Source: CAVTSA01 sp963790575 (GTDB taxonomy: Bacteria > Chloroflexota > Dormibacteria > Dormibacterales > Dormibacteraceae). From it: DNA of 64,000 nt. Location of the stretch: positions 310,001-374,000 of the forward strand of contig CAWBPD010000012.1 in NCBI GenBank assembly GCA_963790575.1, written 5' to 3'. The position numbers and the translations under genes were made by a program. Positions 7,477-16,471 of the stretch are shown here, in pieces. Below the pieces are notes generated by a model that searched no databases, was not told where the DNA came from, and saw only the letters and a list, made by a program, of their open reading frames with translations. The stretch's first letter is position 1, and every line of letters begins with the position of its first letter.

Positions 7477-8540
7477 CGGGCCACCTCGGTCATCGTCGAA
7501 AGCCGGACTTCGGTGCCCCGCTGCGCCGAGTCGTAGACGCCCAGCACCACCTCCAGCGCGTGCCGGCCCTCGCGCCCGGTCACGAATGGGTCGCGGTCCT
7601 GATCGATCGCATCCAGCAGATCCTGGATCTGGGTCTGGTGGGAGTCGCCCGAGATCGACGCCGGGTCGGACGCCCCGTCGGGGGTCACCGGCTGGTGGCT
7701 CTCGACCTTGCGCCCGTAGAAGGAGGTCTCTCCGTGGTAGTCCTTCAGCTCCCGGACCCGGATCACGCCTGATTCGACGACCAGGGTGCCTCCCGTGCCG
7801 CTGATCTCCAGGCGCTCTCCCATCCCAGGGTAGACCGCAGTGCTCGCCTCCAGGATGCCGACGGCGCCGTTCTCGAAGGTCAGCAGCGCGGTGGCGATGT
7901 CCTCCACCTCGATCTGGTGGGCGGCGGTCCGGCACTTGGCGACGATGCTCGTGACCGGGCCCATCATCCAGCGCAGAAGGTCGACGTAGTGGACGCCCTG
8001 GTTCATCAGGCAGCCGCCCCCATCCAGAGACCAGGTTCCGCGCCAGTCGCCACTGTTGTAGTAATCCTGCGTGCGGTACCACTTGATGAAGGCGTCGCCC
8101 AGCAGCAGGCGTCCCAGCCGGCCTGAGGTGATGACATCCTTCATCTCGCGCACGCAGGGGTCGAACCGATGCTGGGAGATGACGGCCAGCTTGACGCCGG
8201 CGCGGTCGGCAGCCTCGATCAGCCGGTCCGCCGCCCCCAGCGTGATGTCGATCGGCTTCTCGACCAGGACATGCTTGCCCGCTTCGGCGGCCTGGCAGCC
8301 GATCTCGGCGTGCAGGCCGCTGGGGACGGCGACCGTGACCACGTCGACATCCGGCCGGGCCAGCGCCCGCCGCACGTCCGTCTCCGGCTCGCCGCCGAAC
8401 TGGGCAGTCAGGGCCTGGGCCTTCTCGGGCACCACATCGACGGCCGTGACCAGGTGTGCGTCCGGCAACGCCGCCAGCGCCTTGGCGTGCGTACGCGAGA
8501 TCACCCCGCAGCCGACGATCGCAAATCCGTGAGAAGCCAT
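7473..8540 (-). CDS. Gfo/Idh/MocA-family NAD(P)-dependent oxidoreductase
   Basis: A 355-residue dehydrogenase and first gene of the three-gene minus-strand operon. The N-terminal Rossmann fold shows FAIVGCGVISRTHAKAL, then DVVTVAVPSGLHAEI and HVLVEKPIDI with the EKP motif whose lysine is catalytic. The C-terminal domain contains GGCLMNQGVHYVDLLRWMMG, with the family's conserved histidine. AAGGGGG lies upstream of the ATG. Family members oxidise cyclitols or sugars, and two barrel epimerases downstream would process the keto product. The substrate cannot be read from sequence. Confidence 0.88.
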   Translation of the reverse strand: MASHGFAIVGCGVISRTHAKALAALPDAHLVTAVDVVPEKAQALTAQFGGEPETDVRRALARPDVDVVTVAVPSGLHAEIGCQAAEAGKHVLVEKPIDITLGAADRLIEAADRAGVKLAVISQHRFDPCVREMKDVITSGRLGRLLLGDAFIKWYRTQDYYNSGDWRGTWSLDGGGCLMNQGVHYVDLLRWMMGPVTSIVAKCRTAAHQIEVEDIATALLTFENGAVGILEASTAVYPGMGERLEISGTGGTLVVESGVIRVRELKDYHGETSFYGRKVESHQPVTPDGASDPASISGDSHQTQIQDLLDAIDQDRDPFVTGREGRHALEVVLGVYDSAQRGTEVRLSTMTEVAR

Positions 8541-8662
8541 TGCGTTTCCCCCTTGTTCGCCCCTGCGAGGCGTCCGCCCCTGCCCAGTGAGGCGGAGTCA
8601 TACGTCGATCAACCTCTCGACCATAGACCGATCTCCCCTCACCGATCCGTCATCCTTTCGGA

Positions 8663-9352
8663 GTGCCGGTGAAACGACGGGCTTCGGTGCATCCCCTGGG
8701 CGATCAGGCGGTGCTCATCGAGTTGGGCCGGCGGATCGACACCGCGCTCAACACCCGGGCCATCGCGCTGGCGCGGGCGTTGCGGCAGCGGCGCGGAGTC
8801 CTGGAGGCGACCCCGGGCTACGCCTCGGTGACGCTGCGGTACGACCCCGAACGCCTGGAGCCGGAGACCATCCACCGCGCGGTCGAACGCCTCCTGGCCC
8901 AGAAGACGGCACCTCCCGGGATGGGCCGGTTGCACCGGGTGCCGGTGATCTACGACGGGCCCGATCTGGAGGAGACGGCGCGAACCCTGGAGCTCAGTGT
9001 CGAGGAACTGATCCACCTCCACACGCAGCCCACGTACCGCTGCTTCATGGTCGGGTTCTGTCCCGGCTGGGCCTACCTGGGCCCCCTGCCGGAACGGATA
9101 CGCCTCTCCCGGCGTGCCGTCCCCCGCACTGCGGTGCCGGCGGGCACGGTTGCCATCGCCGGCGCTCAGGCGGGTGTCTACCCCCTCCCCACCCCCGGTG
9201 GCTGGCACCTGCTCGGCCGCACCACCCTGCCCATGTTCCTGCCCGAGCAGGACCCTCCCAGCCTTTTCCTGCCCGGCGACCGGGTCCGCTTCTTTCAAGT
9301 CGATCGGACGGGGCCGGGGGCAGCTGCTCTCAAGGGCGAAGTGGGCTCGTGA
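8663..9352 (+). CDS. pxpB: 5-oxoprolinase subunit PxpB (KipI family)
   Basis: A 229-residue protein of the KipI/PxpB family, which with PxpC and PxpA forms ATP-dependent 5-oxoprolinase, recycling pyroglutamate to glutamate. Signatures: HPLGDQAVLIELG at the N-terminus, TPGYASVTLRYDP, YRCFMVGFCPGWAYLG (the FxPGFxYLG-type motif), and VPAGTVAIAGAQAGVYP. The start is GTG at 8663 or 8669; GGAG at 8660-8663 favours the latter. The stop overlaps pxpC as GTGA. It is divergent from the Gfo/Idh gene. No pxpA gene is seen in the window. Confidence 0.92.
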   Translation: MPVKRRASVHPLGDQAVLIELGRRIDTALNTRAIALARALRQRRGVLEATPGYASVTLRYDPERLEPETIHRAVERLLAQKTAPPGMGRLHRVPVIYDGPDLEETARTLELSVEELIHLHTQPTYRCFMVGFCPGWAYLGPLPERIRLSRRAVPRTAVPAGTVAIAGAQAGVYPLPTPGGWHLLGRTTLPMFLPEQDPPSLFLPGDRVRFFQVDRTGPGAAALKGEVGS

Positions 9353-10305
9353 ACCCGAACGTGGAGAGCGAGCCCGCTCTCGGGGTCGAGCAGCCGGGGC
9401 TCCTGACCACCATCCAGGACCTTGGGCGCCCCGGTCACCACAATGCCGGGGTTCCCGCCGGTGGCGCGATGGATCGATTCGCGCTCGCAGCGGCCAACCT
9501 CCTGGTCGGCAATCCGGCCGGTGCCGCGGGGCTGGAGGTGACCATGCAAGGTCCCGCGCTGGTGGCCCGGCGCGGCCTCCTGGTCGCCATCGCCGGCGCC
9601 GACCTCTCACCTCAACGGAACGGGCATCCGCTCCCCACCTGGACCTCCTGCTTTCTAGCCGCCGGCGCGCGGCTCACCTTCGGCGCCCGGCGCCGCGGGG
9701 CGCGAGCTTACATCGCCGTGCAAGGTGGTCTCGAGGGAGAGCGCTGGCTCGGTTCGCGGTCGACCTACCTGCTGGTGTCGCGCGGCGGCCAGGGAGGGCG
9801 TCAGTTGGAGGCCGGGGACGAGCTGCGCCGGCTGCCGCCGGCCGGTGGCCCCGCGGTCGTGGGCCGCAGTCTGGCGCCCACCCTCCGGCCGGGCACTCCC
9901 GGGGTGGTGACCGAGCTGCGCTGCATCCCGGGCCCGCACGCGGGCCGGCTGCGCTCCGAGGACCACGCGCGCTTCTACGGCGCCACCTGGACGGTCAGTC
10001 GCGACGCCGACCGGATGGGTGCCCGCCTGGAGGGAGGTCACCTCCGGATCGAGATCCCGGACCTGCTCTCCTTCGGTCTCGCCGCCGGCTGCGTGCAGGT
10101 GCCGCCCTCGGGAGAGCCGATCGTCCTCCTCCAGGACCACCAGACCGCGGGAGGGTACCCGGTGGTGGCGGCTGTGATCACCGCCGACCTGCCGCTCGCG
10201 GCCCAGTTGCTGCCGGGCGATCGGGTGCGCTTTCGGGAGGTTCCGCTGCCAGTGGCGCAGGAGGCGTTCCAGGAGCAGCGGCGGATCCTGGAGGGGCTTC
10301 GCTGA
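9349..10305 (+). CDS. pxpC: 5-oxoprolinase subunit PxpC (KipA family, biotin-dependent carboxyltransferase-like)
   Basis: A 318-residue KipA/PxpC protein, the partner of PxpB in pyroglutamate hydrolysis. Typical motifs: TTIQDLGRPGHHNAGVPAGGAMD at the N-terminus, LEVTMQGP, AYIAVQGG, DRMGARLEG and the C-terminal LLQDHQTAGGYP. The GTG at 9349 gives a GTGA overlap with pxpB; another in-frame GTG lies at 9361. The gene abuts the stop of the convergent gene at 10306 with no gap at all. Function is well supported by the pair. Confidence 0.93.
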   Translation: MNPNVESEPALGVEQPGLLTTIQDLGRPGHHNAGVPAGGAMDRFALAAANLLVGNPAGAAGLEVTMQGPALVARRGLLVAIAGADLSPQRNGHPLPTWTSCFLAAGARLTFGARRRGARAYIAVQGGLEGERWLGSRSTYLLVSRGGQGGRQLEAGDELRRLPPAGGPAVVGRSLAPTLRPGTPGVVTELRCIPGPHAGRLRSEDHARFYGATWTVSRDADRMGARLEGGHLRIEIPDLLSFGLAAGCVQVPPSGEPIVLLQDHQTAGGYPVVAAVITADLPLAAQLLPGDRVRFREVPLPVAQEAFQEQRRILEGLR

Positions 10306-11640
10306 TCAGCCGGACGCGATTCCGCTCAGGAAGCTCAGCACATGGGGCCAGAGCTCGGCGTCGGCCTGGGCGTTGGCGGTCGGAGAAGCGCCGGACGTGG
10401 TCGGGACTCCGCTCAGTGGGGGGGCCACCGAGGGCTCGTAGGGGATCAATCTGTTCACGCCGTGACCTCCATAGGGGTAGGCGTAGAGCGGGTGGGGCTG
10501 AGGATCGTGCGCCGTACCCAGCTCGCTCTCGATCGCCCTCGAGTAGAGGCAGGACGGCCACAGCGCGTCGTACTCGCCGCAGTCGAGCAGGATGGGGGCG
10601 CGAATCTGGCCTACCGGGATCACCGCCGCGGGATCGTCGGTGGGACTGGTGGTCGCGGTTTGGCGCGTGTATGGAAGTGGCCGGCCGCCCAGCGTCCAGG
10701 CCGCCCCATCGCAGACAGGAACCCCTACGCCCGCGGGGGAGGAGAGGCCGCACCCGGCCACATTGGCGGGAGTGGAGGCGATCACGCCCTGCACCAACGT
10801 CGGGTAATGAACACCGAGCAGCAGCGCTGCCTCACTGCCCCGTGACGCACCCGCAACCACGACCTCTTTCACGCCCGGCTGCTCGTGCAGCCAGGTCAAT
10901 GCCCGGGCGAAGTACTCCAGCGGAATGTCAGTGAGAGACGGCGGCAGGCCGGGCGCGTTGAAGTAGGCCACCTCCAGCGTGCGGTAGCCGTGCAGCGCGA
11001 AATACGCGCCAGATAGAGGCGATGGGAGACCGCCCTCGGACCCGCCGAAGAAAAGGACCGCCAGCGAGGAAGGGTGGCTCGGCGTCACCAGACGGCCCAC
11101 GAAGCCAACCTGCGCAAGGTCCTCATCCGCCGTCCCCACGCCCGCGAAACCGGTGCGGTCGAAGGTCCGGCTCGCCAGCGTGCGCCCGTTCGCGGAGACC
11201 GACACCTGAAAGCTCTCCCGGGGTCCCCAGACGTAGCCATCGTCCTGCGGGGGAACGGGTTGACTCGGGGTCATGGTGGCGACCAGGCCCATCCCGAAGA
11301 CGCCGCGATAGCTGCCGCTCAGGGCGCGCGCCCGGTTCAGGCGGAGGTCTCCGTTTCGGTCCGCCTCGAAGGTCGCCCGCGCCCTCCAGGGCGTGGCCGC
11401 GGCGTCGATCGACGTCACCTGCACCTGGGCCCGCTGGTCTCGCTGCAGACCCGTCACGGTGATCGAGACGGGTTGATCCACTGTTGAGGTGCCGGGGGTG
11501 ACCTGGATGCTGACCTGGCCAGAGAAAGGCGCGCAGGCGGCGATCGCGGCCGCAGCCACCAGTGCCACGGCGACGATCAGAGCCAGTCGCTGCACGGCAC
11601 CCGCATTCTGCTCGGTCTGGCCGGCGACGACCGCTCCCAT
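10306..11640 (-). CDS. Predicted lipoprotein of the BAAT / acyl-CoA thioesterase family
   Basis: A 444-residue alpha/beta hydrolase. The N-terminus has a hydrophobic stretch (LALIVAVALVAAAAIAAC) ending in a lipobox-like IAAC, so it is probably a membrane-anchored extracytoplasmic lipoprotein. An N-terminal Ig-like domain follows (the BAAT N-domain). The catalytic domain has VVVAGASRGSEAALLLG around the nucleophilic serine, LFFGGSEGGLPS upstream, and LDCGEYDALWPS plus YGGHGVNR for the acid and histidine. Family members are usually intracellular acyl-CoA thioesterases or N-acyltransferases, so an exported version is unusual. The substrate is unknown. Confidence 0.8.
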   Translation of the reverse strand: MGAVVAGQTEQNAGAVQRLALIVAVALVAAAAIAACAPFSGQVSIQVTPGTSTVDQPVSITVTGLQRDQRAQVQVTSIDAAATPWRARATFEADRNGDLRLNRARALSGSYRGVFGMGLVATMTPSQPVPPQDDGYVWGPRESFQVSVSANGRTLASRTFDRTGFAGVGTADEDLAQVGFVGRLVTPSHPSSLAVLFFGGSEGGLPSPLSGAYFALHGYRTLEVAYFNAPGLPPSLTDIPLEYFARALTWLHEQPGVKEVVVAGASRGSEAALLLGVHYPTLVQGVIASTPANVAGCGLSSPAGVGVPVCDGAAWTLGGRPLPYTRQTATTSPTDDPAAVIPVGQIRAPILLDCGEYDALWPSCLYSRAIESELGTAHDPQPHPLYAYPYGGHGVNRLIPYEPSVAPPLSGVPTTSGASPTANAQADAELWPHVLSFLSGIASG

Positions 11641-11774
11641 TTACCGCCGACGTAGCCAACCCGAATCCCCCGGGATACGATGGGCGAACCGGAGATCGGT
11701 TCCGGCCGCGTCGCACAGGATCCGCAGCGCAAGGAGAACACGAACACGATGGCCCGCCTTGGAGGCGTTTTCGC

Positions 11775-14135
11775 ATGATCAGCCACCCCTCCTTCGAGCT
11801 TCACTCGTGGGCCGTCACCGTGACCGAGCTCGACCTCGATCTCCTGGCGCATGTCGAGTCCGTGTTCGCCCTCTCCAACGGGCACATCGGCGTCCGGGCC
11901 AACCTCGACGAGGGTGACCCCCACGAACTCCATGGGACCTACCTCAACGGGTTCTTCGAGGTGCGCCCGCTGCCCTACGCGGAATTGGCGTATGGCAACC
12001 CGGAGGCCGGACAGACGGTGGTCAGCGTCACCGATGGGAAGGTAATCCGGCTGGTCGTCAACGACGAGACCTTCGACGTTCGGTACGGCCGGCTCAACGC
12101 ACACCGTCGCCGGCTGGATCTGCGTGAAGGAACCGTGACCCGGGAGGCGGAGTGGGTCTCGCCGGCCGGGCGGCGCATCCTGATTCGGTCCGTCCGGTTC
12201 GTATCCCTCGTGCAGCGGGCGATCCTCGCCATCCGTTACGAGATAGAGGTTCTCGACCAGCCGGCCAGCGTCGTGCTGCAGTCGGAGCTGGTCGCCAATG
12301 AGCCGTCCGCGGTCTCGAGCCACGATCCCCGGGCCGCCGCGGCGCTCGAGTCCCCGTTGGTGTCTCTGGACCACTTCCATGCCGAGTACCGCGCGGTCCT
12401 GGTCCACCAGGCCAAGGCGTCGGGCCTGCAGGTGGCTGCCGGCATGGACCATCAGATCGAGGGCCCCGAGGGCACGCTGTGCCGCATCGAAAGCGAGGCG
12501 GATATGGCACGGCTCAGCGTGGCCACGGACCTCGAGCCGGGCCAGAAGCTGACGCTGACCAAGTTCGTCGCCTACGGCTGGTCCAGCCGCCGCACGGTGC
12601 CGGCCCTGCGCGCCCAGGTCGAGGGCGCGCTGCTCTCGGCCCTGCACCACGGCTGGGACGGCACCTTGCAGCAGCAGCGCGAGTACCTGGACAACTTCTG
12701 GAAGCACGCCGACATCGAGATCGTGGGCGACTCGGAGCTGCAGAACGCGGCCCGGTTCGCTCTCTTCCACGTCCTGCAGTCCGCGGCGCGGAACGAGGGC
12801 CGCGCGGTTCCCGCCAAGGGACTGACCGGCCCCGGCTACGACGGCCACACCTTCTGGGACACCGAGTCCTTTGTCCTGCCGGTCCTCACCTACACCGCGC
12901 CGACCGCGGTCCGCGACGTGCTGCGATGGCGCCACCGGACACTCGATCGCGCGAAGGAGCGGGCGCAGCAGCTGAACCTGCAGGGAGCGGCTTTCCCCTG
13001 GCGCACGATCCGCGGAGAGGAGTGCTCTGGTTACTGGCCGGCCGGCACGGCGGCGTTCCACATCAACGCCGACATCGCGGACGCCGTGCTGCGCTACGTG
13101 AACGCGACCCTCGATGACGACTTCGTCATCCACCACGGGCTCGCGATCCTGGTCGAGACGGCCCGGCTCTGGCGGTCCCTCGGCCACCACACCGAACACG
13201 GCGACTTCCGCATCGACGGCGTGACCGGGCCCGACGAGTATTCGGCGATCTCAGACAACAACGTCTACACCAACTTGATGGCGGCCCGGAATCTACTCGG
13301 AGCGGCCGAGGCCGCCGAGCAGCACGCCGACCTGGCGGCGGCGATGGACGTCGACGCGGAGGAGATCGCCAGCTGGCGCGACGCCGCGCGCGCCATGGTG
13401 GTGCCCTTCGACGAGGCGCGTGGAATCCATGCCCAGGCGGAGCGCTTCACCGAACACCAGCGGTGGGACTTCCAGAACACGCCCATCGAGAAGTACCCCC
13501 TGCTCCTCCACTACCCGTACTTCGACCTCTACCGGAAGCAGGTGGTGAAGCAGCCGGACCTGGTGCTGGCGCTGCACTTCTGCGGCGACCACTTCACGAC
13601 CCAGCAGAAGCTGCGCGACTTCGACTACTACGAGGCCTTGACGGTGCGCGACTCCTCGCTCTCGGCTGCCACCCAGGCCATCGTCGCGGCTGAGGTGGGG
13701 CACATGGAGCTGGCCTTCGATTACTTCGGCGAGGCGGCGCTGATGGATCTGGAGGACCTCGAGCACAACGTCCGGGACGGTGTTCACATGGCCTCCCTGG
13801 CGGGCGCCTGGATGGTGCCGGTGGCCGGCTTCGGCGGCATGCGTGACCACCCGTCGGAAGGACTCTCGTTCACGCCGCGGCTGCCCAGCCGGATCACCAA
13901 GCTGCGCTTCCGGATGCGCTACCAGGGCCGGCTGCTGGAGGTGGAGCTCGTGCATCACAGCGCGACCTACCGGTTGCTGGAGGGGGACGCGCTCACCATC
14001 GTCGAGCGGGGCGAGAAGGTGAGGCTGGAACCAAAGGCACCGGTGACGCGGCCGATTCCGGATCTGCCGCCGCTGCCTCGCCCGCGCCAGCCGGTGGGAA
14101 GAGAACCGGCGCCCCGCGCAGCCCTGACGTCGTGA
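11775..14135 (+). CDS. Glycoside hydrolase family 65 disaccharide phosphorylase
   Basis: A 786-residue GH65 protein; the family phosphorolyses trehalose, maltose, kojibiose or nigerose to beta-glucose 1-phosphate. The GH65 N-domain starts FELHSWAVTV...ESVFALSNGHIGVRANLDEG. The catalytic barrel has FPWRTIRGEECSGYWPAG, the catalytic-acid motif DGVTGPDEYSAISDNNVYTN (Glu near residue 488) and the phosphate-binding VRDGVHMASLAGAW. The ATG at 11775 is preceded by GGAGG at about 9 nt; upstream frame extension has no family similarity. A coupled methyltransferase follows. Which disaccharide is used cannot be decided by eye. Confidence 0.9.
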   Translation: MISHPSFELHSWAVTVTELDLDLLAHVESVFALSNGHIGVRANLDEGDPHELHGTYLNGFFEVRPLPYAELAYGNPEAGQTVVSVTDGKVIRLVVNDETFDVRYGRLNAHRRRLDLREGTVTREAEWVSPAGRRILIRSVRFVSLVQRAILAIRYEIEVLDQPASVVLQSELVANEPSAVSSHDPRAAAALESPLVSLDHFHAEYRAVLVHQAKASGLQVAAGMDHQIEGPEGTLCRIESEADMARLSVATDLEPGQKLTLTKFVAYGWSSRRTVPALRAQVEGALLSALHHGWDGTLQQQREYLDNFWKHADIEIVGDSELQNAARFALFHVLQSAARNEGRAVPAKGLTGPGYDGHTFWDTESFVLPVLTYTAPTAVRDVLRWRHRTLDRAKERAQQLNLQGAAFPWRTIRGEECSGYWPAGTAAFHINADIADAVLRYVNATLDDDFVIHHGLAILVETARLWRSLGHHTEHGDFRIDGVTGPDEYSAISDNNVYTNLMAARNLLGAAEAAEQHADLAAAMDVDAEEIASWRDAARAMVVPFDEARGIHAQAERFTEHQRWDFQNTPIEKYPLLLHYPYFDLYRKQVVKQPDLVLALHFCGDHFTTQQKLRDFDYYEALTVRDSSLSAATQAIVAAEVGHMELAFDYFGEAALMDLEDLEHNVRDGVHMASLAGAWMVPVAGFGGMRDHPSEGLSFTPRLPSRITKLRFRMRYQGRLLEVELVHHSATYRLLEGDALTIVERGEKVRLEPKAPVTRPIPDLPPLPRPRQPVGREPAPRAALTS

Positions 14136-14809
14136 CCGACCGCAGCTGGGAGGCTGTCGACGACTACTTCTCCTCGACGCTCGGCATCTCCGACCGGGTG
14201 CTCGACGAGGCACTGGCGCGTGCCCGGCGTGCGGGGCTGCCGCCGATCCAGGTCTCGCCCAACCAGGGGCGGCTGCTAGGGATGCTGGCACGCGCGATCG
14301 GGGCTCGCACCGTGCTCGAGATCGGAACCCTCGGTGGTTACTCGGCGATCTGGTTGGGCCGCGCCCTGCCCACGGTGGGGCGGCTGGTCACGCTGGAGGT
14401 CGACCCCCAGCACGCCGAGGTGGCACGCGCCAACCTGGCCCAGGCCGGGCTGGGGGCGATCGCCCAAGTGGTACAAGGAGACGCCGTGGAGAGCCTGCGG
14501 CGGCTCCACGCCCAGGGCGCGACGCCCTTCGACTTCATCTTCATCGACGCCAACAAGGACGCCTACGACACCTACCTCGAGCTCGCCCTGCGGCTCTCGC
14601 ATCCGGGGACGCTGCTGGTCGCCGACAACGTGGTGCGGGGCGGAGCCGTCGCCGACGCCGCCAGCGGGGATCCGGACGTGCAGGGCGTGCGCCGGTTCAC
14701 CACCCTGCTGGGCAGCCTCCCCCATGTGGATGCGACCGCGATCCAGACCGTCGGGACAAAGGGCTACGACGGCTTGGTGGTCGCGCTGGTCACCGGCCCC
14801 ACCCGCTGA
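14132..14809 (+). CDS. SAM-dependent O-methyltransferase (caffeoyl-CoA OMT-like family)
   Basis: A 225-residue class I methyltransferase of the PF01596 type. VLEIGTLGGYSAIWLGRAL forms motif I for SAM, followed by LVTLEVDP (acidic residue for ribose), FDFIFIDANKDAY with the metal-binding aspartate, and LLVADNVVRGG. The GTG start overlaps the GH65 stop as GTGA. Family members methylate catechol-type hydroxyls and need a divalent metal, whose ligands are kept here. No link to disaccharide metabolism is obvious. It converges on the mog gene with a 24-bp gap. Confidence 0.85.
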   Translation: MTDRSWEAVDDYFSSTLGISDRVLDEALARARRAGLPPIQVSPNQGRLLGMLARAIGARTVLEIGTLGGYSAIWLGRALPTVGRLVTLEVDPQHAEVARANLAQAGLGAIAQVVQGDAVESLRRLHAQGATPFDFIFIDANKDAYDTYLELALRLSHPGTLLVADNVVRGGAVADAASGDPDVQGVRRFTTLLGSLPHVDATAIQTVGTKGYDGLVVALVTGPTR

Positions 14810-14833
14810 ACAACGGGATACCGGCGTTGGCGC

Positions 14834-15328
14834 TCAGCGGTGGTGCTGGTGGTGGCCGGTCCGTCCGTGGAGTTGGCCGATCGCGTGGGGGAGGACCGGG
14901 AGCACCGCCTCCAGCGACTCCACCGCGCCGCTCACGCTGCCCGGGACGCACAGCACCAGGCATCTACCGCGCACGCCGCCCAGGGACCGGGAGAGCGAGG
15001 ACATCGGCGTCTTCTCGAGCCCCTTCTGCCGCATCAACTCGCCGAGACCGGGCACCTCGTAGTCGAGCGCCGGCAGCACCGCCTGCGGGGTGACGTCGCG
15101 CGGCGTGAGGCCGGTGCCGCCGGTGGTGACCACCAGGTCCACCTCGTCCGTGGCCAGGCCGAGCACCGCGCGGAGCTGGTCGGCATCGTCGGCGATCACC
15201 TCCACCGACTGCACCCCGAAGCCCGCCTCCTGCAGCCGTTCCCGCAGCGCCGGACCCGACTCGTCGCGCATGTCGCCCGCCGAGGCCCGGTCGCTGAGCG
15301 TGATCACGCGGGCGGTCAGCGCGTCCAC
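14834..15328 (-). CDS. mog: MogA/MoaB-family molybdopterin adenylyltransferase
   Basis: A 164-residue protein that adenylylates molybdopterin before molybdate insertion. Motifs: ARVITLSDRASAG at the N-terminus, DLVVTTGGTGLTPRDVTP (the family signature), GLGELMRQKG and LVLCVPGSVSGAVESL. It ends in a histidine-rich tail (GHHQHHR). The GTG start lies 13 nt inside the 3' end of moaC, so the two are coupled. With moaC it supports molybdenum cofactor synthesis; no molybdoenzyme is in the window. MogA and MoaB are hard to separate by sequence alone. Confidence 0.88.
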   Translation of the reverse strand: MDALTARVITLSDRASAGDMRDESGPALRERLQEAGFGVQSVEVIADDADQLRAVLGLATDEVDLVVTTGGTGLTPRDVTPQAVLPALDYEVPGLGELMRQKGLEKTPMSSLSRSLGGVRGRCLVLCVPGSVSGAVESLEAVLPVLPHAIGQLHGRTGHHQHHR

Positions 15329-15786
15329 GCGCCCGACCGTCCTCCTGCTTTGTGCAGCAGCTGCACCCGTTCGATGACCACCCCACGCTCCATCGACTTC
15401 ACCATGTCGATCAGGGTCACCCCCGCCACCGCGGCCGCGGTCAGCGCCTCGATCTCCACCCCGGTGCGCTCGCTCACCCGCACCGTGACCTCGACTCGCA
15501 CCCCGTCCTCCCGCAGGTCGAGGTCGACGTCGACACCCGTGATCGGGAGTGGGTGGCAGAGGGGGATCAGCTCAGGAGTGCGCTTGGTGGCCATGATGGC
15601 GGCGATCCGAGCCACCTGGAGCGCGTCCCCCTTCTTCAGCGAGTTGTCCCGGATCGCGGTCACGGTGCCGGCGGCCATGCGCACGAAGCACTCCGCGGTC
15701 GCCTCCCGCGCGGTCACGTCCTTGGCCGAGACGTCGACCATGCGCGCGGCGCCTCGTTCGTCGACGTGCGTCAGTTCGTGCTCCAC
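15316..15786 (-). CDS. moaC: Cyclic pyranopterin monophosphate synthase
   Basis: A 156-residue MoaC, which converts 3',8-cyclo-GTP to cyclic pyranopterin monophosphate in molybdenum cofactor synthesis. Conserved motifs: ARMVDVSAKDVTAREATAEC, KGDALQVARIAAIMATKRT, LIPLCHPLPITGV and VEIEALTAAAVAGVTLIDMVKSM with catalytic Asp/Lys. I place the start at GTG 15786 rather than GTG 15795 because TAAAGT on the minus strand ends 7 nt before it, the leaderless spacing seen elsewhere. Mog follows with an overlap. Confidence 0.93.
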   Translation of the reverse strand: MEHELTHVDERGAARMVDVSAKDVTAREATAECFVRMAAGTVTAIRDNSLKKGDALQVARIAAIMATKRTPELIPLCHPLPITGVDVDLDLREDGVRVEVTVRVSERTGVEIEALTAAAVAGVTLIDMVKSMERGVVIERVQLLHKAGGRSGAWTR

Positions 15787-15793
15787 AGGCCAC

Positions 15794-15799
15794 ACTTTA
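15794..15799 (-). promoter_or_regulatory. -10 element TAAAGT, leaderless type, for moaC
   Basis: On the minus strand TAAAGT is followed by 7 nt and the GTG at 15786. No Shine-Dalgarno sequence is visible for either candidate moaC start. Confidence 0.45.
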
Positions 15800-15988
15800 G
15801 GGCTGCATCGAGGAGTGTCACCGGATCTCGAACGCCCATGCGGCCCACCTGCTGCGTTGCCGCTTTACGGTGCTCAGTCACGAGTGACGAACGCGCTCCT
15901 TCCGCTCCGCACCGGCGCCTTGCATCTGAACCACCTGGACGCCCGATCTCTCGGCGCCCCTCCTCGACACAGCCCTAGAACCGCCCCG

Positions 15989-15994
15989 TACTCT
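15989..15994 (+). promoter_or_regulatory. -10 element TACTCT, leaderless type
   Basis: TACTCT is followed by 8 nt and the ATG at 16003. Confidence 0.4.
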
Positions 15995-16002
15995 CACGTT
16001 TG

Positions 16003-16305
16003 ATGGCGTCGACGCCGACCTCTCCGCGCCCCCGAAAGAGGCGCCCGGGCCGGCTCTGGCTCTTCTTCTGGGGTAAGAAACGCCGGGGCTTTCCCGGGCT
16101 CCTGGTGGGGACGATGGTGGTCTTGATCCTGCTCGGGCTGGCCTTCGGGCTGGTCCCACACGGTTTCGACGTCCTCGGCTACCTCTTCCTGCTCCCGGTC
16201 CTGGCACTGATCGCCGTCTGCGTCGCCGCCGTCGTGCTCACCATCCTGGCCGCGGCGGGAATTCTCAAGCCAAAGGATCGTCGGCGCCGTCGCCCCGGCC
16301 CCTAG
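16003..16305 (+). CDS. Small two-span membrane protein, unknown function
   Basis: A 100-residue basic membrane protein I do not recognise. The N-terminus is rich in Arg/Lys (PRPRKRRPGR and GKKRR), followed by two hydrophobic segments (about residues 32-52, LLVGTMVVLILLGLAFGL, and 58-88, LFLLPVLALIAVCVAAVV). The C-terminus is again basic (KPKDRRRRRPGP), so both ends probably face the cytoplasm. TACTCT lies 8 nt before the ATG. It is divergent from moaC and convergent with larB, with 166 bp of featureless sequence behind it. No function can be inferred. Confidence 0.6.
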   Translation: MASTPTSPRPRKRRPGRLWLFFWGKKRRGFPGLLVGTMVVLILLGLAFGLVPHGFDVLGYLFLLPVLALIAVCVAAVVLTILAAAGILKPKDRRRRRPGP

Positions 16306-16471
16306 CGACGCGACGCTCTGCCGTCGGCCGGGCGATCCCCGTCGTCGAGGGCGCCCAGCACCGGCTGGACCGGATGTAGCGGGCCAGTGCCTCGGCGCTC
16401 ATCGGCTCGTCGGCGGCGATCTCGGGCATCCCAACCTCGACGAACCGTGCCCCGGCGGCGGGCACCCCGCT

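Noticed and set aside
16265..16465. 66-residue minus-strand ORF between the membrane protein and larB
   Set aside because: It overlaps the membrane protein gene, lacks a promoter or ribosome site, and resembles no family; an open frame this long is expected at this GC content.
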